Source: Lysobacterales bacterium 66-474 | GTDB lineage: Bacteria; Pseudomonadota; Gammaproteobacteria; Xanthomonadales; Rhodanobacteraceae | Length of the DNA stretch: 64,000 nt | Direction of reading: 5' to 3' | Assembly: GCA_001899805.1 (NCBI GenBank) | Contig: MKWP01000015.1 | Location: 248,001 to 312,000 of the forward strand | Shown here: positions 26,672 through 35,417 of the stretch, in pieces | Numbering within the stretch: the first letter of the stretch is position 1 | Layout: each line of letters begins with the position of its first letter | Translations under genes and position numbers: made by a program | Notes under the pieces: generated by a model | Told to the model about the DNA's origin: nothing | The model's input: only the letters and a program-made list of their open reading frames with translations | Databases searched by the model: none

Positions 26672-28744
26672 TCAGGAACCCACCTCGGCGCGTGCGGCAT
26701 GGAAATGCCGCTTGAACGGCACATCATCCGTGCGGGGTTCTTCCAGTTCGCGCGCGTAGCGGTGCCCCGCATACACCGCATGCGCGATCAGCCCCGGGGC
26801 TTCCGCATCGCCGATGCAACGCAGCGAACGGATGCCCGCGGCGAGCCAATCCGCATCGCGCCGGAGCAATTCCCGATACAGGCCATCGTCGGGTAGTCGT
26901 GCCGTGACTGTCACCAGCGCATCGCACGCCAGCGCACGGCGCGCCCCGGACCAGACATCTTCGATCACGAGCTCCGCACCGGCGAAGTCCACGATGTTCT
27001 GCGACACCATCGCCTCGACCCCGAGCCCGGCCATGCGCTTGCGGATGTGTCGATAATCAAGCGTGTGCTGGCTCCACGGCGCGATGACATCGTCCGGAGT
27101 GACCAACGCGACTTCGCAACCCTGGCCATGCAGCAACTCCGCGGCCACGCTGCCGTAGTAGAAACCGTCGTCGTCGAACACCACCACGCGGCCTTCGGGC
27201 ACCCTCCCATCCAGCAAGTCGTCGAGGGTGAAGACCCGCGGGTTGTCGACGAACCCCGGGATCGCCGAACCGTTGCTGCGGCCGTAGCCGTCGCGACGCC
27301 AGTGGCAGCCGGTGGCAAGCACCACGTGCTGCGCGTCGAAGTCGAGCACGTCCTGGCACGTCAGCGCGGAATCGCGATACACCTCGACGTCGGGAAGTTT
27401 CCCGATCTGGCCGACACGCCAGTCGCGCACCCGCGCCCATTCGGCAAGGCCCGGCAAACGCGACTCGCGGGTCACGCGTCCACCCAGTTCCTTGCGTGCT
27501 TCCGCAAGGGTCACGGCGTAACCGCGTTGCCCCAACGCGCGGGCGGCCTCCAGCCCTGCCGGACCCGCACCGACCACCAGCACGCGCGCGGCGGAACGCG
27601 CTGGTGCGATGCGCTCGGGATGCCAGCCCTTGCGCCACTCCTCGCCCATGCTCGGATTTTGCGTGCAACGGATCGGCGAGATCGTGTTGTCGCCCGACAC
27701 GCAGATGTTGCAGCCGATGCATTCGCGGATGTCGTCGTTGCGACCTTCCTCGATCTTGCGCGGCAGGAACGGGTCGGCGATCGACGGGCGCGCGCAGCCG
27801 ATCAGGTCCAGTACGCCACGCCTGATCTGCGACACCATGCTGTCGGGCGAGGTGAAGCGGCCGACCCCCACCACCGGCTTGCTGGTGAGCTTTTTCACGA
27901 ACGCGACGAATGGTTCCTGCGCACCCTCTTTCGCGAAACGCGAGGGTACCGAGTCGTTGTACCAGGCCGCGACGTTCACGTCCCACAGGTCTGGCAATTC
28001 GGCCAGCATGCCCACGATGTCCTGGGCCTCCGCGAGTTCCACGCCTTGCGGGCCCAGAAATTCCTCGGTCGCGAAGCGCAGCGCGACCGCGCAGCGATCG
28101 CCCACTGCATCTTTCGTGTCTTCCAGCAACTCGCGCAGCAAGCGCACGCGGTTTTCGAGCGACCCGCCGTATTCGTCGCTGCGCTGGTTGCGGCGACGCT
28201 GCAGGAAATGCATCGCGAGCGAGATGTCGTGCGCGGCATACACGTAGATGATGTCCATGCCGGCACGCTTGCCGCGCAGTGCGGCCTCGCGATGCCAGCG
28301 CCGGTATTCGCGGATGTCGTGCAATGTCATCGCCCGCGCCTGCGACGGATAGCCGTACTTGGCCGGCTGGTGGGACGGCGCCAGCAGCACTTCGCGCGAA
28401 TACAGGTTGGACGCGACCGGCCCGTTGTGGGTCAGCTCCAGCGCGGCCAGTGCACCGTGTGCATGCACCTTGTCGCACATCAGCGCCAGCGCGGGAATAT
28501 CGCGATCGTCCCACAGCCGCGCCTCGACATAGGGCGTGAGGTCACTGCTCGGGTGGATCTCGCACTCCTCGGTCGCGACCACCGCCCAACCGCCTTCGGC
28601 CTTGACCTCGCGCATCGCCGCGTGCGCCAGCGGCATGGCATGGCCCATGCCGTTGCAGTGCGGCACCTGGTAGAAGCGGTTTTTCGCGACAACGGGCCCG
28701 ATCTGCACCGGCGTGAACAGGATGTCGTAACGCGGCTCCCTCAT
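26672..28744 (-). CDS. Trimethylamine-dehydrogenase-like iron-sulfur flavoprotein
   Basis: A 690-residue enzyme of the old-yellow/TMADH family. An FMN TIM barrel (1-370) begins DILFTPVQIGPVVAKNRFYQVPHC, split, with Cys30 matching TMADH's covalent 6-S-cysteinyl-FMN residue. The 4Fe-4S ligands are C342, C345, C348 and C360. A second nucleotide-binding domain starts at GAGPAGLEAA (392). Trp261 of the TMADH aromatic bowl is kept, but the position of its Tyr60 is Glu60 and the Trp355 equivalent appears lost, so the substrate is likely another N-methylated amine. It is coupled by ATGA overlap to the upstream Rieske gene, suggesting successive N-demethylation. Confidence 0.88.
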   Translation of the reverse strand: MREPRYDILFTPVQIGPVVAKNRFYQVPHCNGMGHAMPLAHAAMREVKAEGGWAVVATEECEIHPSSDLTPYVEARLWDDRDIPALALMCDKVHAHGALAALELTHNGPVASNLYSREVLLAPSHQPAKYGYPSQARAMTLHDIREYRRWHREAALRGKRAGMDIIYVYAAHDISLAMHFLQRRRNQRSDEYGGSLENRVRLLRELLEDTKDAVGDRCAVALRFATEEFLGPQGVELAEAQDIVGMLAELPDLWDVNVAAWYNDSVPSRFAKEGAQEPFVAFVKKLTSKPVVGVGRFTSPDSMVSQIRRGVLDLIGCARPSIADPFLPRKIEEGRNDDIRECIGCNICVSGDNTISPIRCTQNPSMGEEWRKGWHPERIAPARSAARVLVVGAGPAGLEAARALGQRGYAVTLAEARKELGGRVTRESRLPGLAEWARVRDWRVGQIGKLPDVEVYRDSALTCQDVLDFDAQHVVLATGCHWRRDGYGRSNGSAIPGFVDNPRVFTLDDLLDGRVPEGRVVVFDDDGFYYGSVAAELLHGQGCEVALVTPDDVIAPWSQHTLDYRHIRKRMAGLGVEAMVSQNIVDFAGAELVIEDVWSGARRALACDALVTVTARLPDDGLYRELLRRDADWLAAGIRSLRCIGDAEAPGLIAHAVYAGHRYARELEEPRTDDVPFKRHFHAARAEVGS

Positions 28745-29820
28745 CCCGCGCTTTCCGCGGTGGTGGCCGCGCGGTCGTAGGCCGCGCGCATCAGGTTCTG
28801 GAAATGCCAGACGCCGCTTTCGCGCTTGGGATTCAATCGGCCCGGGATGTAGTACCCCGACGCCAATCCCTTCTGCACCGCCTCGCAGATGCCGGCGTCC
28901 TCGCCCTGCACCTCGTCGCTGAACGACTGGTCGCCTTCGATCCGCGACTGGGTGCCCTGGTCCCGTGTGTAGTAATAGTCGAACACCACCCGGCAGCGGT
29001 CCGGGCCCAACGGCAGGATGACATTGGTTTGCAGCCGTCCCGGCGTGATGTTCAACATCACGTTCGGGTAAATGAAGTAGTAGAACGCCTCGCCCGCGCC
29101 GTAGCCGACGCCACTGTCGCGCAACGGCGAGCTTTGCAGCGAATGCCACTCGAACAATTCGGTGTGGTAGCTGCGGTAGTCGAGGGCCCTGGACAATCCG
29201 GGGTGCACATGCGGCAGGTGGTAGCCCTCGACGTAGTTCTCGACGTAGATCTTCCAGTTGCACTGCATCTCGTAGTTGACGCGCCGGAAATATTCCATCG
29301 CCGACAGGTCGATCGGCGCGATGCGTTCGGCGATGCCGCCGTACACCGCATCGAACCGCGGCACGTCGGCTTCCAGTGCCACGAACACCAGCCCCTGCCA
29401 TTCGTGCACCGCGAGCGGCGGCAGGCGGATGTCCGCGACCGTGAAGTCGCAAGCGTCCTGCATTTCCGTCGCGGCGCGCAATTGCCCGTCGAGGTTGTAG
29501 GTCCAACCGTGGTATTTGCAGCACAGGCTCTTGAGGCCCTTGCCATTGCACAAGGCCAGCGGCCCGCCGCGGTGGCGGCAGATGTTCGGAAAACCGCGCA
29601 ACACGCCGTCCTGCCCACGCACCAACAGGATCGGCACACCTGCAACCTGCCCGACCACATGGTCGCCGGGCTCGGCAAGTTGTTCGCGATGCGCCACCAG
29701 TTGCCAGCTGCGCGCGAACACTGCGCGTCGTTCGAGCGCGAGCGTGGCCTCGCCCGAGTAGTAGCGGGGCGACATCGCGTGGGCGTGTTCGAGGTCGGGG
29801 GCAACGGTGTCGGCAGGCAT
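28741..29820 (-). CDS. Rieske non-heme iron oxygenase, alpha subunit
   Basis: A 359-residue oxygenase. The Rieske 2Fe-2S domain has CRHRG (C81, H83) and CCKYHGW (C101, H104). The catalytic domain carries mononuclear-iron ligands in ENYVEGYHLPHVHPG (His199 and His204). This subclass includes quaternary-amine demethylases such as stachydrine and glycine-betaine demethylases as well as aromatic hydroxylases. Pairing with a TMADH-like enzyme favours an N-methyl substrate. No reductase gene is adjacent, so electrons must come from elsewhere. The stop overlaps the next gene's ATG. The start is the ATG at 29820. Confidence 0.92.
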   Translation of the reverse strand: MPADTVAPDLEHAHAMSPRYYSGEATLALERRAVFARSWQLVAHREQLAEPGDHVVGQVAGVPILLVRGQDGVLRGFPNICRHRGGPLALCNGKGLKSLCCKYHGWTYNLDGQLRAATEMQDACDFTVADIRLPPLAVHEWQGLVFVALEADVPRFDAVYGGIAERIAPIDLSAMEYFRRVNYEMQCNWKIYVENYVEGYHLPHVHPGLSRALDYRSYHTELFEWHSLQSSPLRDSGVGYGAGEAFYYFIYPNVMLNITPGRLQTNVILPLGPDRCRVVFDYYYTRDQGTQSRIEGDQSFSDEVQGEDAGICEAVQKGLASGYYIPGRLNPKRESGVWHFQNLMRAAYDRAATTAESAG

Positions 29821-30087
29821 GGCGGCGTCACTCGCATGGGCTCGGGTCCGGTCTGGCGGCGTGCTTGCGCATGACGGCATGGCCAACCGGACGTCCGCAG
29901 TGTAGCCGCGCCTTGCGACAGGTCCACGCGGCATCCTGGATGCACGGTGCCCGTCGGCACTGCAGCGCGACTTGTCGGGCAGCAATGCGACGGATGCGGC
30001 ATCGCATTGACGAAACTGGTTGCCAGGGGCATCGGGTTTGCTGATAGACTCCGGCCGCCGCGGCCACGCGGCCAGGCCGCCCACACC

Positions 30088-32163
30088 ATGCCGAGTGCAC
30101 GCGTCGAAACAGCAAGCCCGTTGCCGCCCTCGCAGCGGACTGCGGCGGACACGGCAGAAGCAACGGGCTCCCTGCAACAGGCGCTGGCGCACGCCAAACG
30201 GCTGCTTGGATCCGACCCGGCGTTGGCCATCCGGCAACTCGATGAAGTGCTGCAGGTTGTTCCCGGACATCCGGCTGCCCTGCAATGGCTGGCGGCCGCG
30301 CATTCGCAACTGGGCAATCTTTCGGAAGCCGTTGCGCTTCTCTGGCGGCTTGCGAAAGCCCATCCCGATCAGCCCTTGATCCAGTTCGATTTCGGCCAGG
30401 CACTGTTGCGGTCCGGGCGTGGTCGCGACGCCATCGCCGCGCTGCGCCGCGCGGTACAGGCGAACCCCGATCTGCCGCAGGCATGGCGGTTGCTGGGCGA
30501 TGCGCTGTGGGAGGAAGGCGAGCGCGAACCCGCCCGCGCCGCGTACCTCGACCATGTACACCATTCCACGCGCGATCCGGAATTGCTGGCTGCCGCCGAC
30601 GCCATGCTCGCGGACCGCATCCCGCAAGCGGAAGCGCTGCTGCGCGAACGCCTGCGGCAAGCGCCCACCGATGTCGTCGCGATACGCATGCTGGCCGAGG
30701 TGGCGGCGCGCCTCGAGCGCAACGAAGACGCAACGCACCTGCTGGAACGCTGCCTGGAACTCGCGCCCGAATTCATCGAGGCGCGCTGGAACTACGCGCT
30801 GGTCCTGCACCGCTGCAACCGGCCCGCGGATGCACTGGCCGAAATCGCGCGGGTACTGCAACGCGACCCGACGCACGCGGGTTGCCTGAACCTCAAAGCC
30901 GCGGTGCTGTGCAGGATCGGCAACTACGACGAAGCGCTCGCGCTCTACCGCGAACTCGTCCGGGACCACCCGGACGCGGTCAAGCTGCGGTTGAGCCAGG
31001 GCCACGCGCTGAAAACCGCGGATCACGTCCACGAAGCCGTGGCTGCGTATCGGCGCTGCGTGGAGCTGGAAGCCTCGTTCGGCGAAGCATGGTGGAGCCT
31101 TGCGAACCTGAAGCTGTTCCGGTTCGATGCCAAGGACATCGAGGCGATGCAGCAACAGTTGCTGCGGAATGATTTGTCCGACGAGGACCGACTGCACCTC
31201 GAGTTTGCGCTGGGCAAGGCGCTGGAAGACGCCGAAGATTTCGCGGCGTCGTTCCGCCATTACGCGCGTGGCAACGCCATCCGGCGGGCGCAGCTTCCCT
31301 ACGACGCCAACGAGACCGCGTCCAGGGTCGCGCACATCCGCAAGCACTACACGCGAGAATTCTTCGCGGAACGCGCGGGATCCGGATGCGAGGCGCCGGA
31401 TCCGATCTTCGTGGTCGGCTTGCCGCGCGCGGGATCGACCCTGATCGAGCAGATCCTCGCCAGCCACAGCCGCGTCGAGGGCACGATGGAATTGCCGGAG
31501 ATCGCGACGCTCACCGGCGACCTTCGCCGCCAGGCCACGCGCGGCGCGGCGATGCCCTACCACCACGCGCTGGCCACACTCGATGCGGGGGCGTTGCGCG
31601 CACTGGGCGAACGCTACCTTGCCGCCACGCGCATCCAGCGCAAGACGGACAAGCCGTTCTTCGTCGACAAGATGCCCAACAACTTCATGCACGTCGGCTT
31701 GATCCACCTGATTTTGCCGAATGCGAAGATCATCGATGCCCGGCGCCACCCGATGGCGTGCGGCTTTTCGATCTTCAAGCAGCATTTTGCGCGCGGGCAG
31801 GACTTCAGCTACAGCCTCGACGACATCGGTCGCTACTACCACGACTACGCGGAACTGATGGCGCACTTCGATGGGGCGCTGCCCGGGCGGGTCTGCCGCG
31901 TCCAGTACGAGCGTCTGGTCGAGGATACCGAAGCCGAGGTACACCGCATCCTGGATTATTGCGGCCTGGCATTCGAGCCGGGCTGCCTGCGGTTCTTCGA
32001 TAACCGCAGGCCGGTACGTACTGCGAGTTCGGAGCAGGTGCGCCAGCCGATCTACCGGGAGGGGCTGGATCACTGGCGTCGTTATGCGGCGTGGTTGCAG
32101 CCGCTGGAGGCAGCGTTGGGGCCCGTGCTGCAGGATCACCCTGCGGCACCCGTCCGGGAGTAG
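30088..32163 (+). CDS. TPR-repeat sulfotransferase-fold protein
   Basis: A 691-residue protein. Residues about 20-370 are tandem tetratricopeptide repeats (for example AEALLRERLRQAPTDVVAIRML and ECLELAPEFIEARWNYAL-like units). Residues about 430-690 are a sulfotransferase domain with the 5'-phosphosulfate loop GLPRAGSTLIEQIL near 443 and a 3'-phosphate segment IIDARRHPMACGFS near 550. Members are predicted to transfer sulfate from PAPS, although targets are largely unknown. The next gene, 43 bases downstream, is a TonB receptor, a pairing seen often in this group of bacteria. It is divergent from the Rieske gene. Confidence 0.85.
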   Translation: MPSARVETASPLPPSQRTAADTAEATGSLQQALAHAKRLLGSDPALAIRQLDEVLQVVPGHPAALQWLAAAHSQLGNLSEAVALLWRLAKAHPDQPLIQFDFGQALLRSGRGRDAIAALRRAVQANPDLPQAWRLLGDALWEEGEREPARAAYLDHVHHSTRDPELLAAADAMLADRIPQAEALLRERLRQAPTDVVAIRMLAEVAARLERNEDATHLLERCLELAPEFIEARWNYALVLHRCNRPADALAEIARVLQRDPTHAGCLNLKAAVLCRIGNYDEALALYRELVRDHPDAVKLRLSQGHALKTADHVHEAVAAYRRCVELEASFGEAWWSLANLKLFRFDAKDIEAMQQQLLRNDLSDEDRLHLEFALGKALEDAEDFAASFRHYARGNAIRRAQLPYDANETASRVAHIRKHYTREFFAERAGSGCEAPDPIFVVGLPRAGSTLIEQILASHSRVEGTMELPEIATLTGDLRRQATRGAAMPYHHALATLDAGALRALGERYLAATRIQRKTDKPFFVDKMPNNFMHVGLIHLILPNAKIIDARRHPMACGFSIFKQHFARGQDFSYSLDDIGRYYHDYAELMAHFDGALPGRVCRVQYERLVEDTEAEVHRILDYCGLAFEPGCLRFFDNRRPVRTASSEQVRQPIYREGLDHWRRYAAWLQPLEAALGPVLQDHPAAPVRE

Positions 32164-32206
32164 ACAAGACGAGGGACCGGATTCATCCACTTTGGGGATC
32201 ATGCAC

Positions 32207-34777
32207 ATGAGCACATGCAAGCGGGGTGCGGGGACTCAATCGGCAGGTTGGACCAGGTTGCCCCTGGCGGCGGCGATCTGCATGGCGCTGGCGACGCCGA
32301 CGCTGGCGCGAAGTGCGGAACCGGATGGCGGGGCTACCGCGCAACAGCCGCAGGCATCCGCACCGGCGCAGGCGGCCAAGCCCAAGACGGAAAAGATCAA
32401 GACGCTCGGGACCATGATGGTGACGGCGCAGAAGCGCACCGAGAACCTGCAGAAGGTCCCGATAAGCATGAACGTGCTGGCCGACGACCAGTTGCAGGCG
32501 CTGCACGTGCAGGACTTCAAGGACTACGTGCAGTATCTGCCCGGGGTGACGTTCCAGTCGGGCGGCGGCGGCGTGCAGGCGGGCCCCGGATTCGCCGCGA
32601 TCTACATGCGCGGCGTGACGGACGGCAGCAACCGCAACCACTCCGGCTCGCAGCCAACCGTGGGCGTGTACCTCAACGACCAGCCGGTCACCACGATCCA
32701 GGGCCCGGTCGACATCCACATGTACGACATCGCGCGTGTCGAAGTCCTGAAGGGGCCGCAGGGAACGTTGTACGGCGCCAGTGCCGAAGCCGGTGCGCTG
32801 CGCATCATCACCAACAAGCCGGACCCGTCGGGATTCGCGGCGAACTACACCCTCAGCGCCAACCAGGTGTCGCACGGCGGGATCGGCGATACCTTCGAAG
32901 GCATGCTCAACATTCCGATCACCGATCGCGCGGCGATCCGGCTGGTCGGATGGCGGGAGCACGACGCCGGCTACATCGACAACAAGCCCGGCACCGTCAC
33001 GTTTCCCACCTCGGGCATCACGCTCAGCAATGCCGGCAACTGCACGCCGGCGGCCAACCTGGTGTGTTCTCCGGCACGTGCGCACGATCGCTACAACGAT
33101 GTCACCACCAAGGGCGCGCGCGCCGAACTGAAGATCGACCTCAACGACAACTGGTCCATCAGCCCCTCGGTCATGGGCCAGCAAACGATCGCCCACGGCA
33201 ACTTCGCGAGCGATCCGGTGGTTGGCGACCTCGCCTTGAGCCATTTCTATCCGGAAGGCGTCAACGACCGCTGGTGGCAGGCGGCCCTGACCGTGCAGGG
33301 CAAGATCGGCAACTTCGACGTGACCTACGCGTACGGACACCTGCGGCGCAATCAGGAACAGCATTCGGATTACACCGACTACGGTTACTGGTACGACACC
33401 CTGGGGGGATCCGGCGCATACTTCACGGACAACAACGGCGCGCTGATCAACCCGGCCCAGCACATCAGCGGCCGGGACGGGTATTCCTTCAACAGCAACG
33501 AACTGCGCATCGCCTCGCCCGCGGAAGACCGGCTGCGCTTCGTCGCCGGCGCATTCACGCAGAACCAGAAGCACGACATCCTGCAGGACTACCAGGTCGA
33601 CGGTCTCGCCGATTCGCTATCGGTGAGTGGCTGGGCGAACACCATCTGGCTGACCCGCGAGATGCGTTTCGACAGCAACAAGGCCCTGTTCGGCGAAGTG
33701 TCCTACGACATCCTTCCCGACAAACTCACCCTGACACTCGGCGAACGCTACTACCGCAGCCGCGACCATCTGCTCGGGTTCTACGGTTACAGCGTGGGCT
33801 TCTCGTCCGGATCGAACTACGGCGAGGCCGGGTGCCTCTCGCAGACGCCCTTCTTCGGCGCACCCTGCCTGGATTTCGACAAGAACACCCGGGACAGCGG
33901 CTCGCTGCACAAGATCAACCTGACCTGGAACATCTCGCCGACCGCGATGGTGTACGTCACGCGCTCGGAAGGCTTCCGGCCGGGCGGCGTCAACCGCACC
34001 GGCAACACCCCGCCCTACCACCCCGACTTCCTGACCAACGTCGAACTGGGCTGGAAGACCACCTGGTTCGACAACCGGATGTCGTTCAACGGCGCGCTGT
34101 TCCGCGAGAACTGGAACAACTTCCAGTACAACATCCTGGTGCCGCCCGGCCTGACGATCATCCGCAACGTCAACTCGGCACGGATCGATGGACTGGAATC
34201 GCAACTGGACTGGCAGGCGACCTACAACCTGAACCTCAGTGCAGGCGTGGGGTTCTACAAGGCGCGCTTGAGCTCCAACTATTGCGGGTTCACGGACAGC
34301 AACGGGAACCCGGTGACCAATTGCCCGCCCGGATCCATCAACCCCCAGAACGGCGCGGTGGTGGACGGGCCCGAGGCCCCCGCCGGCACGCGCTTGCCGA
34401 TCACGCCCCACTTCAAGGGCAACCTGATCGCGCACTACTCTTTCAATCTCGGCGACAACGACGCGTACGTCCAGGCGGCATGGGTCCACGTCGGCCAGCG
34501 CACCACCGACCTGCGCCTGGTTCCGCGCAGCCTGCTCGGCGACCTGCCTTCCTACAACTCGGTGGACCTTTCCGCCGGCATGCAGAAAAACAACTGGTCG
34601 CTGGATGTGTTCGTTGACAACGCCTTCGACACGCGCGGGGAGCTTTACAAGTACAGCGAGTGCAAATCGGAGACATGCGCCGCGCATGGCGTTTCCACGA
34701 CCTATCCGAACGGACAGGTGTACACGGGCTTCATCAACCCGCGCACGATCGGCATCCGCTTCAAGCAAAACTTCTGA
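32207..34777 (+). CDS. TonB-dependent outer-membrane receptor
   Basis: An 856-residue receptor. A signal peptide of about 36 residues ends near ARSAEP; a low-complexity Ala/Gln linker and a TonB-box-like LGTMMVTAQKR (70-80) follow. The plug runs about 85-200, with GVYLNDQPVTTIQGPVD and VLKGPQGTLYGASAEAGALRI, split; the barrel ends in GIRFKQNF. This ENLQKVPIS-type plug is typical of receptors for plant-derived or sugar-like solutes rather than siderophores. The ATG at 32207 (GGGGA eight bases upstream) is preferred to the one six bases earlier. It is probably co-transcribed with the TPR-sulfotransferase. Confidence 0.92.
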   Translation: MSTCKRGAGTQSAGWTRLPLAAAICMALATPTLARSAEPDGGATAQQPQASAPAQAAKPKTEKIKTLGTMMVTAQKRTENLQKVPISMNVLADDQLQALHVQDFKDYVQYLPGVTFQSGGGGVQAGPGFAAIYMRGVTDGSNRNHSGSQPTVGVYLNDQPVTTIQGPVDIHMYDIARVEVLKGPQGTLYGASAEAGALRIITNKPDPSGFAANYTLSANQVSHGGIGDTFEGMLNIPITDRAAIRLVGWREHDAGYIDNKPGTVTFPTSGITLSNAGNCTPAANLVCSPARAHDRYNDVTTKGARAELKIDLNDNWSISPSVMGQQTIAHGNFASDPVVGDLALSHFYPEGVNDRWWQAALTVQGKIGNFDVTYAYGHLRRNQEQHSDYTDYGYWYDTLGGSGAYFTDNNGALINPAQHISGRDGYSFNSNELRIASPAEDRLRFVAGAFTQNQKHDILQDYQVDGLADSLSVSGWANTIWLTREMRFDSNKALFGEVSYDILPDKLTLTLGERYYRSRDHLLGFYGYSVGFSSGSNYGEAGCLSQTPFFGAPCLDFDKNTRDSGSLHKINLTWNISPTAMVYVTRSEGFRPGGVNRTGNTPPYHPDFLTNVELGWKTTWFDNRMSFNGALFRENWNNFQYNILVPPGLTIIRNVNSARIDGLESQLDWQATYNLNLSAGVGFYKARLSSNYCGFTDSNGNPVTNCPPGSINPQNGAVVDGPEAPAGTRLPITPHFKGNLIAHYSFNLGDNDAYVQAAWVHVGQRTTDLRLVPRSLLGDLPSYNSVDLSAGMQKNNWSLDVFVDNAFDTRGELYKYSECKSETCAAHGVSTTYPNGQVYTGFINPRTIGIRFKQNF

Positions 34778-34785
34778 AGCAGAAA

Positions 34786-34821
34786 CGACAACGCCAGTGA
34801 CTGCAGTCACTGGCGTTGTCG
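34786..34821. terminator. 36-bp perfect palindrome, probable bidirectional terminator
   Basis: Two 18-base arms (CGACAACGCCAGTGACTG and its exact reverse complement) meet without a loop. It starts eight bases after the TonB receptor stop and ten bases before the CCA end of the convergent tRNA-Arg. There is no T-run. It may terminate both transcripts. Confidence 0.6.
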
Positions 34822-34830
34822 GACTTCAAA

Positions 34831-34907
34831 TGGCGCGCCCGGAGAGATTCGAACTCCCGACCACCAAGTTCGTAGCCTGGTACTCTATCCAGCTGAGCTA
34901 CGGGCGC
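34831..34907 (-). tRNA. tRNA-Arg (anticodon ACG)
   Basis: 77 bases with encoded CCA. The acceptor GCGCCCG pairs with CGGGCGC; the anticodon stem CCAGG/CTTGG encloses CTACGAA, anticodon ACG (read as ICG). It lies downstream of csrA and tRNA-Ser, as in enteric bacteria. Confidence 0.97.
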
Positions 34908-34961
34908 ATTGAAGCGAGCCGCGAATTATCCGTTGTCGTCGCAATCACGTCAACGCATAAC

Positions 34962-35054
34962 TGGCGGAGAGAGAGGGATTCGAACCCTCGATCAGGCTTT
35001 TGACCCGATACTCCCTTAGCAGGGGAGCCCCTTCGGCCTCTCGGGCATCTCTCC
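34962..35054 (-). tRNA. tRNA-Ser (anticodon GCU)
   Basis: 93 bases with encoded CCA and a long variable arm. The acceptor GGAGAGA pairs with TCTCTCC; the anticodon stem CTCCC/GGGAG encloses CTGCTAA with anticodon GCT. Truncated copies lie on its 5' side. Confidence 0.97.
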
Positions 35055-35128
35055 GTTTTCTGATTGTGCAAAGCCAAAGTGTAACAACAGACGTTCAAGC
35101 GGATTGGCGACCCGTTCGGGATATGCTC

Positions 35129-35207
35129 GCATCATCCATGATGCTCGCCCCTCGCTGTCGCTCGGGGCCGGCCCTTCGGCCGTCCAAAATCGCTCCCGGC
35201 GATTTTG
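35129..35207 (-). repeat. Related palindromic element with a different hairpin
   Basis: Directly follows the truncated tRNA-Ser copy. In minus orientation it has a perfect hairpin AAAATCGC-CGGGA-GCGATTTT (35186-35206), then CGAGCGACAGCGAGGGGCGA, and ends with the mini-hairpin GCATCAT-GG-ATGATGC (35129-35144). The order of parts equals that of the 69-bp element, but the main hairpin is a different sequence. Confidence 0.6.
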
Positions 35208-35282
35208 TCGAACCCTCGATCAGGCTTTTGACCCGATACTCCCTTAGCAGGGGAGCCCCTTCGGCCTCTCGGGCATCTCTCC
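35208..35282 (-). pseudogene. Truncated copy of tRNA-Ser(GCU)
   Basis: 75 bases identical to the 5' part of the intact tRNA at 34962-35054, through the anticodon and variable arm and into the T-loop (GGGTTCGA). The 3' T-stem, acceptor strand and CCA are missing, so it cannot make a functional tRNA. Confidence 0.85.
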
Positions 35283-35341
35283 GAATTTTCAGCAAACCAC
35301 TCCGAACCATCCATGGTGTCGGTTCCGCTCGTCATCCATGA
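35265..35341. repeat. 77-bp exact direct repeat, copy 1 (partner at 35400-35476)
   Basis: Includes the first 18 bases of the tRNA-Ser copy plus its 59-base upstream flank with two mini-hairpins. It is identical to 35400-35476, with a period of 135 bases, showing that the module was duplicated in tandem. Confidence 0.85.
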
Positions 35342-35399
35342 CTCGCCCTCACGCTCGGCGCGACAGTCCACCGGACTGTCGCAAACGCCTCACGTTCGA
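35331..35399 (-). repeat. 69-bp tRNA-abutting element, copy 3
   Basis: Minus strand: TCGAAC start, hairpin GCGACAGTCC-GGT-GGACTGTCGC (35360-35382), GAGCGTGAGGGCGAG and mini-hairpin GTCAT-GG-ATGAC (35331-35342). It differs from copy 2, 9 kb away, at about 8 of 69 positions. A further mini-hairpin ACCAT-GG-ATGGT lies at 35306-35317. Confidence 0.9.
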
Positions 35400-35417
35400 C
35401 CTCTCGGGCATCTCTCC
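35400..35417 (-). pseudogene. 5' fragment of tRNA-Ser(GCU)
   Basis: GGAGAGATGCCCGAGAGG equals the first 18 bases of tRNA-Ser and stops exactly after the D-loop GG. Element copy 3 begins at the next base on this strand. Confidence 0.85.

Noticed and set aside
30009..30053. Promoter of the TPR-sulfotransferase (TTGACG/TTGCCA with TAGACT)
   Set aside because: A plausible -10 exists, but no -35 at proper spacing, so it is not listed as a feature.
28741..32220. Minus-strand open frame continuing upstream of the Rieske gene through the sulfotransferase region
   Set aside because: The upstream part is antisense to the TPR-sulfotransferase; the real Rieske start is the ATG at 29820.
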